This document shows, in pieces, positions 49,938 to 61,571 of a DNA stretch of 64,000 nt; the stretch's first letter is position 1, and each line of letters starts with the position of its first letter. Location of the stretch: NCBI GenBank assembly GCA_905183005.1, contig CAJJDO010000052.1, positions 402,020 through 466,019 of the forward strand. The letters run 5' to 3'. Below the pieces are notes generated by a model, which was not told where the DNA came from, did not search any database, and saw only the letters and a list, made by a program, of their open reading frames with translations. Origin of the DNA: Paramecium pentaurelia (lineage: Eukaryota > Ciliophora > Oligohymenophorea > Peniculida > Parameciidae). The position numbers were made by a program, and so were the translations under genes.

Positions 49938-50768
49938 ATGAATCCAAATACACCTTTCAATGAACGTTTCTTTAAGATTCAAGAGAAATTAAATTCAATT
50001 CCTCTTCATCATGATACTTCTAAAGCTCATAGAATTGATACCATTAATTCTAGAGTTACAGCAGTAGAGGAGAGAATTTAGGATACAATAACATCTTATA
50101 ACAGAAAACTAGTAATAGTCTAATAAAGATTAAAAAGCATACTTTGAAAGATGAGATAGTAAGACTTTAAAAGTAGATTGAAGAAGAAAATAATGTATTT
50201 GAAACATAATTTGAGTAAAGAGTTCGTGAAATTGCTGCATTTGAAAGCAGAATAACAACTAAATTAGAATAAGAAATAGCATTAAGAAGAGATGGAAATT
50301 TAAAATTGCAAGGGTATTTGGATGAAAAAGTAAAATAAAGTATTTATTATAATATAGGTTGTCTACTTAAAATCTGATATTCAAACAGAGAGTAAAATCA
50401 GATAAGAATAAATTGAGAATATAACTACCTCATTAGAAAATGATTTGCCTAAGTTGTATGATATGGTTAAAACTGAAGGATAAGATAGAGAAGATAGTGA
50501 TAATGGAACATTAAGAAGATCTGGAGATGAGATTAGAAGATTGAATGAAGGTTTAACAAATCAAAAAAAGTTACGGTATAAATGATAATTTATATTTTAT
50601 TTTAGAGAAGAATCAGAGACAGCTATCTTTGAAATGTTGAAAGATTTAGTTTCTAGAGTGAAGAGTGAAATAGAGGAAGAAAAGAAATTAAGAGAAGAAT
50701 CATAAGAATCACTTTTAGGTTTATTAGAAGATGCTGCGAATAAAATTTATAGAGCAGCAAAAGATTGA
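49938..50768 (+). CDS. SF-assemblin (striated fibre protein)
   Basis: 248 residues; introns 50112-50137, 50330-50357 and 50576-50605. After a short Pro-containing head (MNPNTPFNERFFKIQEKL), the rest is a continuous coiled coil with Arg/Glu heptads and the SF-assemblin-type C-terminus SETAIFEMLKDLVSRVKSEI then LREESQESLLGLLEDA. In green algae SF-assemblin forms the striated fibres beside basal-body rootlets; Paramecium striated rootlets contain a large SF-assemblin family. The product should be a 2-nm filament protein at basal bodies. Confidence 0.92.
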
Positions 50769-50815
50769 TATATTATACAAATCAATATTAAAATAAATTT
50801 TATTTAATATCATAT

Positions 50816-53800
50816 TCATTTATTTTATTTATGTTTTCTATGAATTTTATTCATAACTTTATTTAACCGAGCTATTTCATTTGCATTATTATGCTTCAAA
50901 AAATATTCAAAATTCCTAACTTTCTCAAAACCTTCAAAAATGTCCAAATATTATCCTAACTTTTTTCCTGGATCTTCATCCTAAGTTCTATTTACATATA
51001 ATTGTTAAATTGAAAATTCATTAACTTTTATTCCTGCTTGTTTTGTTTACTTTTTTTATTCTCCCCTTTGGAATTCTCCAACTTTTTTATCAGAATCCAA
51101 AAAACTCTTATTGCTAAGATGAGTATTTTGATGATTTTAGATTCTTAAATTTGGTTACAATTATTAAGGTCCTTAATTAAAACGACTCAAATATTTATTA
51201 GATCTTTCTGCTTTCTAAATTTAATTAATAATTTCTAAGATTCTATTTCTCTATATATATATATAAAATAGATTTTACAATTTCATCATCCTGTAATGCA
51301 TCTGTGCAAGCTTAAAATGATAATTTTCTTTAAAGTTAACATACAGTTTTCTATTATTTTAATGGAGCTAATAGAGTATTACTTTTTAATTCTTTATCGA
51401 CTTTATCTGTATTTTCTAGAATTTCATCATTTTCATCTTCTATAAAACTAGTACCTATAGATAATTTAATCATATCAATTATTACCATCATCATTACTTT
51501 CCCCTGAGTATTTTAACTTATCTATTTATTCTTTCATCATTTATGTTTTACACATATACAAATAGATACTATTTTAAATATCACATGATTCTCTTCTTGT
51601 TTGAATTTTACGTTCTAACTTTCTTGCATATTTAACTCTATCAGAGGGAATATTTCTTCTGTAATTCAACAATACTTTAGATCTATTTGGATAACCACAT
51701 ACCATACTAATATAATATTTTATAATTACGGGCATTCAAGAATAATATGTGTAGATTTATTGCAGGCTCTACATGTCACATCTACTAATTCTTATTTATT
51801 CATAAATGAGATTTATTGAACCAATTCACAGTATTTATACTAATAATATATTTCTAATTACATAATCATTCTTATGTTAAGATATTATTTCCATAAATTA
51901 AGATCTATCAATTTTTAATACATATGAAAATTAATTTGATTTACATGACATCTGATAAGCTTATGATTAAAAGAACTCTAAAACACCAAAGGATGATCCT
52001 TCATTTTTAATTGTTTCCAAAACCTTTATTGTTTATTATTTATTATTCAAAGTTATATAAAAAGAGAGATTTCCATTTGATAAAATATAGAGATAATTAC
52101 TAGGATCATTTTACTATAAGAATATTAATCAATTTTACTTGATATATTGTTGATTCTGGCACAAATTTCTCTTCTATCATTGCTTTAGATAATGATATTA
52201 AGAATTATTCACTAAAATTATTTACAAGAAAGCTATTTTTTGAAATTAATTTCATATTAGTATCAATTTTCATTTCCTCAGCTAATTATTTTGGAATCAA
52301 TTCACTGAATTTGTAAACTTCTCTATCATTATCTTCCATCTGATCACTCCAAACATATTCAAAGTATTTTCTAATCTTCTCAGCCAAATGTTTATTAATC
52401 CCTTTAATTCTAATGAATTTTTTAAGGTTGTTCATATCAGTTCTAACTTAAAAGCTTTATCTACTCCATTCAGCATAGATAGAATTAATATTACCAATAG
52501 AGTAACCAAAAACTCCTACTGCAGATAAAGCCATTCCAACTGCAAATACTCTTTCTCTCAAATTCTAAGGTGTAATATCGCCATAACCAATAGTAGTCAT
52601 AGTTATGATACTCCAATAAAAAGAATGAAGATATTAATTAAACCAGTATTCATTTTCTATATTCTAAGCTTTGATCCAAGATGTGTCATTTGGATTTCCA
52701 GTAGAACCTACTAAAAACCAAATACATGCTGAGAAATGGGCTGCTGCCAATATTGTGTATATTAATTTAACTAAATCTACTATAACAATTTAGATTGCTG
52801 TCAATTCTAATCTATCAAAAAGAGTTCTTGAAAATTTAGTTATTTAAAAGACTTTTAATATAATTACCAAATCCAGATATTCCAAATCAAATCTTAAACT
52901 TATAAAGTATGGGATTACTACAAATATATCAAAGAAGAATGCTATTCTAATAAATTTATTATATTACATGATCTTAAGTAATTTTTAGCAATTTAATATC
53001 GATTTTCAATTACTGCTCCCTTATAATAATAACAAGTATTGAATTTTAATAGAATTTCAAGCATAAATGAATATGATGGCAAAACATCAAACATAATTTA
53101 TCTTGCTTAATAAAATGCATCATTTGATTATTCATCAAATTTAAATGCAATTTTTATGGATACATAAAGTACATTAATATTCAAAATAGTGAGAATATAT
53201 ATGTTCCACCAAATTGAAGCCAAAGATTCAGGTCTCATTATTAATCTCTAATTTCCACAATAAATCTTAAGCAGCTTTGTTTTACGTATTGGAACTAATA
53301 TGATTTAATTTAAAAAGTGCTTTACTTTTTAAAATCCTGTTGGTTTCTATAATTAGTATTATTCATCATTTTTACTTCATATTTAAAGAAATTTTTTAAC
53401 AAGTAATAAGAAAAATCAGATGAAACATCACCTATTATATCAAAAACATTTTTATTGATTAATTTAAAACTAGTAGCAAAGTTTGATTTAGTAATAAAAC
53501 TTATGAATCTCAATGTTATCATTAGAATCTCTAAAGCTTTTGTTCTCCAAATTTTATTACTAAATCCAGGATGATCAATATGACTATCAATAAAGATTGG
53601 ACTTTCCTCTTTGAGATTCATCATAGGTTTATTACTTTGAAAACTTATAGCTCTTATTTTAGGTCCCATATTACAAGTTTAGTTTGATCTAAGTAATATG
53701 ATTTTATTAAAACTTACTTGTTTTTAGAGTCTAAAAGGAGACTCATTATACTTTTGTGATCAATTTGTTTTGATTATCTATTTTCCTAAATATCTCTTAG

Positions 53801-53902
53801 AATGATTTCTTAATCTTAATCAAAACTTTTTAAAAGAGATCTAACAGAATGTGCCTAATTTTCAGTTTCTAATTTCTCTTCTATTCTAAATAACTTGAGC
53901 AT
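50816..53902 (-). CDS. voltage-gated-like K+ channel with cyclic-nucleotide-binding domain
   Basis: 957 residues; eight introns (51251-51278, 51455-51485, 51707-51729, 51840-51861, 52114-52138, 52942-52967, 53347-53375, 53689-53717) make an exact frame. S1-S6 are visible, S2-S3 ending NYLRSSFFFDIFVVIPYF, with an S4 that has few Arg/Lys (VIILKVFQITKFSRTLF). The pore reads TMTTIGYGD, the K+ selectivity filter. After a C-linker (RIKGINKHLAEKIRKYFEYV) comes a CNBD with FGVLEFF. A Cys/His pattern CRACNKSTHIILECP follows, seen in ciliate channels of this family, then a long Gln/Lys-rich tail. Such EAG/CNG-like channels set membrane potential and ciliary beating. Ligand control is inferred. Confidence 0.93.
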
Positions 53903-54259
53903 TACATATATCAGGATTGAGAGTATTATTTTTCATATAAATTAATAATAATAATAATAATGGTTTATCAACTTATATATTTAATTAAAAAAATAAGAGA
54001 ATATTTCTAAATTGATGAGTAAAGATACTGGAATAAGTAATTTTAATTGATAAAATATTTATATATATAATTAATATAGTTTATTCATAAACAAGTGAAA
54101 ATAAGAACACTTGTTAATTTAATGATTTTTTTGAATTAACAATATTCGAATTCTATGATTAATATAATGAATTATTTACAAACTTCTTGAGATTATTAAA
54201 TTTTTAGAATTTTAATGTGAGTTTAAAAATCTATATTTTTATTTAAATATAAATTCTGA
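53903..54259. other. 357-bp intergenic region between divergent genes
   Basis: Holds the promoters of the K+ channel gene (minus) and RPL13 (plus). A short (ATT/AAT)n-type run lies at 53,941-53,962. No gene or RNA was recognised. Confidence 0.6.
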
Positions 54260-54939
54260 ATGAAACACAATTAACAACTTCCTAATGCCCATTTACGTAA
54301 ACATTGGACACGATTCGTGAAGACTTATTACAATTAACCAGCTGCAAAAAGAAGAAGATAATAAAGAAGATAAGCAAATGCATTAAGTAATTCTTTAGAT
54401 ATATCTATTTTAGGGGCTTCACCAAGACCTATTGAATTACTTAGACCAGTAGTAAGAGGACAAACAATCAAATATAATGGAGTATAAAAGTTAGGAAGAG
54501 GATTCTCATTAATTGAGCTTAAAGAGGCTGGACTCAATGCTTAATTTGCTAGAACAGTTGGAATTTCTGTTGATCATAGACGTAGAAACAATAGCTAAGA
54601 GGAATTGGCAGTTAATGTTAAAAGAATTAAAGCATACTTATCTAAATTAGTACTCTTCCCAAGAGTAGCAGGCAAACCAAAGAATGGTGTTGTTAAAGAT
54701 TCAGGAAATGATGTTGTTGCTTAACCTGTTACTTAGAATACTAATCCTGAAGTATATATTATGTTGATAATCTTAAGGTTATCACCTTTTAAAGAACTCC
54801 CAGAAGAGAGAAGGCAACAGTAATTTCTAAAGAGCTTAGAGCTAAAAATGTATATCGTAGAATAAGATAAGAATGGTATAATGCAAAATTCGTAGGAGTA
54901 AAAGAAAAAAGAAAGAATGCTAAAGAATAAAAGAAATGA
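54260..54939 (+). CDS. RPL13: 60S ribosomal protein L13 (eL13)
   Basis: 208 residues, the usual eL13 length; introns 54387-54413 and 54752-54777. Family blocks are clear: HLRKHWTRFVKTYYNQPAAK at the start, GRGFSLIELKEAGL, ARTVGISVDHRRRNNS and LSKLVLFPR. The first intron is 27 nt without a TGA; splicing it joins ANAL to RASPRPIELLRPVV, matching the R(x)PRP(x)xxxRP block of L13, so it is probably real. The protein is a large-subunit component. The C-terminus is Lys rich. Confidence 0.95.
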
Positions 54940-55319
54940 TAAGTGTATAATTGGATATATTAAATATTATTAATTATTGAATTTTCTTGTAAAATCTGAG
55001 AAATATAATTTTGGCCATAATGATAATTGCAGCATTCAAATAAATACATAATTGTATGATTATATATTAAACCTATTAATCTACCATTATTAAATTAATA
55101 TTTAGAAATCTTCAAATATAAAGTTCCTAATTAATTCTTGTAAAATATATAGTTATGATTTCCAATTTAAGTAATCATTCAAATGATGGAATAGTATTAA
55201 AAGAAGATTAAATTGAAAAAGACATAAGAATAATTCTCCTGATTAAAACTGTTATTATTTTATGAATATACTTATGATAAAATTATATTTTTATAATTAC
55301 TATTAATTAATATTATCTA
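54940..55319. other. 380-bp intergenic region, nothing recognised
   Basis: Spacer between RPL13 and the FtsX-like permease gene on the same strand. No gene, tRNA or repeat array was seen. It must contain the RPL13 3' UTR and the next promoter. Confidence 0.6.
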
Positions 55320-58300
55320 ATGGCATAATTTCATAATTAAATAGATGATACTCTGTCTTAGCAATATTTTTAAGAGTAAACTTAGTCAAATATGTCACTT
55401 GGACTTATTATCAATTATATTTTTGCAGATATAGCCAAAAGACCTAGGTCTTTCAAAATAGGATTATTTACAACATATATAGTCATCACCTTCTTGGGGC
55501 TGCTTTAATGTGTAGTTTAATTGAGTCCACTCATTTTTCTTTAATTAAATGAGTCAACTACTGGCGATACAGATCTTTTATACTTACCTATGGCTGCTGA
55601 AAACACTAGCAACTACAGATTAATTAATATGACAGATCTACATTAAGTATCAATTTTTACTATTTTAGCACACAACTTAAGTCTCAGAATTTCTAGATAT
55701 ATCTCCAAGATGGATGTTTATGTGTAATTTAGGAAAAGTAGGAGTTGAATAAAAATTTAGAGCATATTTTTTGATTCTCGATTCCTAACTTGAATAAAGT
55801 ATTGGAATAGGAAGGCGATTAGATATTGACATAATAAATAACAATTAAGTTTATGTATCTGAAACAGGTTTAAGAGGATTAAATGCAAGTAAGGGTGATT
55901 AGATTTACTTGAATATTAATATCTTATAATTACTAAAAAATTTTGGGATTGAAAGTGAAAGCAATGAATTTACTCAATAATTAAGACAACCTTTTAAAAA
56001 TGCCATAAATTAATAATTAGTAACATATTTTAAGGAAGATAATTTTCAGGATAAGGAATATAATATAACAGAACTTGCAATATACTCTTAATCTTATTTG
56101 AATTATGTAAAAAGAATTGAATCAACAAGTTTAACTAAAACTATAGCTTAAGAGTATTTTAAATAGAATGTTCGTTAGTTAGATAATTATACAGAGGAAT
56201 AAAAGGAATTTGCATATTAAGTAATTGACATAATGTTTCAAAGAAATATGACAAGAGATGCTTATGCAATTAATAAATTTTTAATTAGAGTTTCTAAGTT
56301 TTCATCTTTTATTACAATATCATAATTTGAAGATGGATTATTTGATTTGCTTATACAAATTAATGAATTCAATATTAATGCTAAAGTTCATGGAGGTGTT
56401 GAATCTCCTAAGGGAAAATGGACAGATGCATTAGGTATGATGGTTTTCATGGATTATAAAAATGCAACAGAAATATTTTTAGAATCTTTTTTTAATAAAT
56501 TTGATCAAGTGATAACAGATAATAAATAGAATAATGAAGGAATGCCTGGAGCTATATCTGAATTAATTCCTGTTAATGACACTTAAAGTTGGGCCAAAAA
56601 TGCAACAATAAATTTTAAATTGTAGGAATATTCATTAATGGCTAATCTATTATTTAAGAATAGAGGAGAAAAATATGAAACTCCAAGAATAGCTAAAGAT
56701 GCCATTATTAAAACAACAAATGAATTTTTTACTGGAGCAGGATATAATTATCCAGTTTAAATTACAGCACCTTTAGGATTTACAATTGGATTATATCATT
56801 TAATGAAGAATTTTATAGAAAATTTATTGGGAGTTGCAACTATGATTCTATTAATGTTGTCAATATTATTAATTTATTCTTTAATGATAGGAGATATAGA
56901 AGAGAAAACTTATGAGTTTGGTATGCTTAGAGCATTAGGATTTAAGAAATCATGGTTAATCGTATTGTTGATGTTATAGGCATTAACATTTGCAAGTTAG
57001 TATAATTATTATAATATTTTATTATAGTTCCTGGATTGTTTTTGGGTTTGGTAACTTGTTATTTAATTAATTCCTTAATAAGTATGTATATTTTTGATAT
57101 GTCACTTTTACTTACAACATATTCCATTCCATCTTCAGCTTTGGCATTTTAAATAAGTTTAGGAATAACTATGCCAATAATTAGTAACATTTTGCCAATT
57201 AAGAAGGCATTATCAAAAGCTCTTAGAGATAGTTTAGATCTATTTCACAGAGTGGTGAATGATATTTTAGTTACTGTAGTAAAACTTGAGATGATGGGGA
57301 TATCTACTAATTAAACAGTATGTTCAATAATATTGATAAGTATGGGTTTTATTAGTTATTATGTAATCCCCATGAATATAATATTTTAAAATATAAGAGG
57401 TGCTATTATAGTAATCAATTTGATATTTATAACAATGGTTGTAGGAGTGACTGTATTAATGAATTTGAGTGAACAATGGTTGGAAAGATAAATATTGAAG
57501 ATTATATTATTTATTAAATAGTCAGATAAGAATTTATAGATGATAATTTTAAATAATCTTAATGGACATGGAAATAGAAATTTTAAGACTACATTAATGT
57601 ATTCATTAGGATTGGCATTTATTATATTTACAGGAGCTTAATTCACTTTATAAGCAGAATTTATGAATGATTTCATTAAAACAAGTCTAACTTCAGATAT
57701 AATAGTTTTTGATGCTTCTATTTAGAGATTAGGATTAGATGAATATAAATTTAGACAACATTTAGAATGGGAGAAAGTTAATGATCCAACTTTTATATAA
57801 GATTATACATTTAGTGCAGTAAATTTAAATGAGATTCCTGGTATACCTAGATTTTTTTAAATTTCTCCTTTAGCTCATTTTCCAAGAAGAAGAATACGTT
57901 TATAAGCTGTCGAAGAAAATTACTTGTAGGTTATCAATTATCAATATTATTATCCAACAGAATATGATACTAAATAAACATCTATTGAATATTTACCTAA
58001 TGGTGTAAGAGATGGTGTTAAAGACATATATAATAATGAAGGTAAATTAGATATTGCAAAAACTTCTGATGTTTATGGAATTGCAACCAATAATCATGCA
58101 TAAAATAATTATAAGGCAATGTTAAATATGATTAATAATATTACAAATTAAACTGAAGAAGTTGATAAAGAAATTAATGTAATAATACCTGAAGGATATA
58201 GATATGAGGATGGTGTAGATGTTGATACACCTGCTTTATTAAGAATATATTTTAGAGATAGAGGTAGAGCTATAGAAAGAAGATTAAAAATTAAACATAT

Positions 58301-59082
58301 GGCTATTAAAATACCTAATAATGCTTTTAGTGGTTACAGAACAGTTGCATTATTTGGAGAAGGATTAATTACTATGAAGGATGCTTAAATGTTAATTAAT
58401 GAAATACTTAATAGTAGAATAGAAGAAAATAAATTTAACAATTAAAGGGCTCATTAATATTTTTAAAAATTGCCCAAAAATCTTACTTATGGGCTACCAA
58501 AAGATAGTCTATTAATTAAATTTAAAAGAGTCACAACAAAAGAAGAACGAATAGATTTTAGTAATAGATTAAGAAATTATTTTACTAATGATTAAATCTA
58601 TTTATTTGATTCCATTACTATGACAGAGACTTCAAAAGATTTCTTTAAATATCTAGAATTGTTTAACATAGTTGTAGCAGCCATAGCTCTTATACTTTCA
58701 TTCTTTTTATTATTAGTGTCCTTTATTGGAAATGTTAGAAATACTTCATGGGAGATTGGAATTCTAAGAGCAGTTGGATTAAATGAGGTAATATTTTATA
58801 AAGTATTTATAGAATTAAATCTCAAAAGTTTTTGTTTATGAATCAATAACTCTGATTATATCATCTGGATTAATAGGAACTATTATTGGATTAGTAATAG
58901 CAACTACATTTACACTTTAAATAGTTGCATTTTCAGAGTTTAAATTCAAATTTGCATTTCCTACTTTAACTTTTTTAACCACTTTTCTAGGAGGAATCTT
59001 TATTTCAATTTATGCAAGCTATTTAGCAGTTAGAAGTTTCAAATTCAAATCAATAGCTTCAATTTTAAAAGGACAATCATGA
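55320..59082 (+). CDS. large FtsX/MacB-type permease-like membrane protein
   Basis: 1227 residues; introns 55647-55668, 56996-57027 and 58788-58812. Layout: one N-terminal membrane helix (FKIGLFTTYIVITFLGLL), a large extracytoplasmic domain, three helices, a linker helix, a second large soluble domain, and three more helices. Each three-helix block carries the FtsX signature after its first helix: EEKTYEFGMLRALGFKK and NTSWEIGILRAVGLNE (the E-x2-LRAxG pattern of bacterial LolC/MacB permeases). This is two FtsX units in tandem. No ATPase domain is present. In bacteria such permeases act with an ABC ATPase in lipid or peptide export; in ciliates the role is unknown. Confidence 0.88.
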
Positions 59083-59374
59083 AATTATATTATTATGATC
59101 TCAAAATCAAATCAAATCAAAATCATATTTATTATCTTTATTTATATATATATATCCTTCAAAATCATTCTTATGTAAATCATTTTATTATAATTAATCT
59201 AATATCTAATAAAATTAATATTTTATATTCAATCATAATAGTCTTCTCTATTTCTATTTCTAATTTAACTATAAACTTAATTCATAATTTAAAAAGATGC
59301 TGATTAATCAATAAAGCAAATAATTAAAAAATTAACACAATTTAATGTATAATATATAATGTACATTTCTTTCA

Positions 59375-59761
59375 TCAATCAAATAAGCCACCCATATCAA
59401 CATCTTCTTCTGGTTCTGGAGCCTTTTCAACTGGCTTCTCTTCAACCTTTTTAACTGCTTATGCTTATGCAGCAACTGGAGCTGATGCTTGGGATGCTAA
59501 AATAATTAATATTTCTTCTTCTTACATCCTCCTCCCAAAGAAAGTGTACCTACTTTCTTCAATCCTTCTGTTATAACTTCTTATAATGACTTTCCTTTCA
59601 AAGCTTCCACTAATGACTTGATTTCTGCATCTGATCCTGTAACACCAACTTCAGCCAATAATCCCTTTACATCAGCCTCACCTAAGAGTTTAACTAATTA
59701 TCATACTAGGATTTGCTTTTCCACCTAAAGTCAATAAAGCATATGCAGCAACGTATTACAT
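59375..59761 (-). CDS. RPLP2: 60S acidic ribosomal protein P2
   Basis: 110 residues, standard for P2; introns 59497-59525 and 59682-59706. N-terminal helical dimerisation domain starts MQYVAAYALLTLGGKANPS, continues with VKGLLAEVGV, and is followed by the Ala-rich hinge (SSQASAPVAAQAQAVKK). The conserved stalk tail is present in shortened form: EPEEDVDMGGLFD rather than the usual EESDDDMGFGLFD. Removing the 25-nt intron joins NPS to EADVKGLL and gives the expected length; a 13-nt alternative looked possible at first but fits less well. P1/P2 dimers form the ribosomal stalk that recruits elongation factors. Confidence 0.95.
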
Positions 59762-60424
59762 TGAATTTTATTTAAAAATTTATTTTAAATCCCATAAAAA
59801 CTTAATAAACTCTAATTTTTTTATTTTCTTAAAAATAATCAATTAATAAAATTATTAACCATTTCAAAATTGTCCTAAATTCCTTCTATCACTTTATTAC
59901 TTATGATTTCTCAATTTATCATACAAATAAAATTATAATTCATTTGTAATATTTTATATTTTTATACATATCCCATAAATAACAGATTATAATAAATTGA
60001 TGAAATTACAATAATATGATCTATTTTTTAGTTAAATAACATGCTTTCTATTAATTATATAATTATCATTTACATATAATATAAATAAGATTAAGTTGAT
60101 AAGTTCATATTTAAAATATTTCAATAAAAATTTATAGCTTCTGTTCAATAAAAAAGTTTTAATAGAATGAATAACCTAAGAGTTGATAAAATTTTAGGGA
60201 ATTATCGTTAAATCTTTTCAAATACTAATTTAGTTTGAACACATACAACTTTGTCTTTAAAATGGACCAGTATTTTAATTTTTTATTAATTTTAACAGCT
60301 ATCCTTTTTTCTGGTATTAAAGTACTCCAAAATGTATATATTGATAGGGAATTTAAATTTAGGGTAATGGCAATAGAACAAAGGATTAGATTTATTAGAT
60401 AAATTAACAAAAATTATATAATTA
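59762..60424. other. 663-bp intergenic region, nothing recognised
   Basis: A+T-rich spacer between the divergent RPLP2 and PP1-motif genes. Minus-strand open frames here lack protein-like composition and are taken as chance. The length is above average for this genome, so a small unrecognised gene or RNA cannot be excluded. Confidence 0.5.
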
Positions 60425-61241
60425 ATGGGAATTTTGCATACTAGTTGTGTAAGAGAGTGTACGAATAGAGATTAAAATTCTAATTAAGAATTGCAGGTGA
60501 TTTAGAATTAATAGATTTAAAAAATATAACATCATTTGTTAAATGAATATGAGACATCAAAGACAACATTAAAAGGAACAAGTTAGTTAAGTGATTCAGA
60601 AAAATTTATGGAAATAAAGGAAGAGGATTAATCTAGTAATTTTAAAATAAATCCAGTACCAGCATTTGTTTTAAATAAATAATTGCATTAATTTATAGTT
60701 CCAAAAAGAGAAAACCGATTTATTTAAGATATTGAATATGAAGTCAAATAAAAAATTAAAGAAATGTACTTATTCCTTAAAAAGTGTAGATAAAATAAGG
60801 AAAAATGTTAAGCTTTATAATTAAAGTATTCCAAAATAAATGATTAATAATAACCATAAAAATTTGATAAGTGTTCCTCCAATGTTCTAAATTATAGTAA
60901 TAAATAACATGTATTTTTATTAATAATAATGTTAGGATTCATTAAAAAATGAATATAAAATAGAAAATCATGCATAAAATGAATCTAAAAGTAATTTGAA
61001 TTATCTTTAGAGTTCAAGTTTAGTGATTGAAAAATTATAAAGCACATAATTAGAATGTATTAGTGCACCGAATAAGGAGATAAGAGGAATATTAAAAAGT
61101 GATTCACTTAAAAAATAAAGTAATTCTGTTGATGTAAAATCTGTTAATTCAAATAAAAGGGTTCATTTCTCTGAGGATATAAAAATTGATTCAGAAGATT
61201 TATTATATAAATTTAAGTGGAGAAATTTTAGAATAGCATGA
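60425..61241 (+). CDS. hypothetical protein with N-terminal Gly and PP1-docking RVxF motif
   Basis: 263 residues; one 25-nt intron (60911-60935). The start MGILHTSCVREC has Gly2 and nearby cysteines, so N-myristoylation and palmitoylation are plausible. The body is Lys/Gln/Asn/Ser rich and probably disordered, with paired cysteines (KKCRQNKEKC). Near the end is NSNKRVHFSEDIKI, a textbook RVxF docking site for protein phosphatase 1 with a basic residue before and acidic residues after. No catalytic domain is present. It may be a membrane-linked PP1 targeting or inhibitor subunit; that is inference from the motif. Confidence 0.65.
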
Positions 61242-61571
61242 GTTATTAAAATTATTCTCAAAAAATAAAACTATTTTGTATTAAATATGAAATTAATAAT
61301 TTATGAAAAATAAGAAAAAATAAATTTCATGAAAAAGTTTTAAAAAATAGATCACTATTTTTAATTGATCTTAATTTGAGACAATAGGTTTAGGTTTTTT
61401 TTAAATGTATTAAAATGATTGATTTCAATTAATTAATTATGAATGAATTAGAATTAATGAGAATAACATGAATTTTTATTCGAATAAGAATTTATCGGTA
61501 ATATAGAAAGAATTGATTAATATTCATTTAAGGGATTTATAGAAATAAATATCTTTAACTTTTATTTAAAA
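61242..61571. other. 330-bp intergenic region, nothing recognised
   Basis: A+T-rich spacer between two plus-strand genes; it must include the UBA1 promoter. No RNA gene, repeat or reading frame was recognised. Confidence 0.6.

Noticed and set aside
53941..53962. Telomere-like or IES-like short repeat
   Set aside because: It is only a short AAT/ATT run; Paramecium telomere repeats (G4T2/G3T3 type) are absent, and TA-flanked IES ends cannot be told from background in such DNA.
59682..59706. A 13-nt micro-intron or frameshift in RPLP2
   Set aside because: A normal 25-nt intron gives a 110-residue P2 with the expected NPS-EADVKGLL join.
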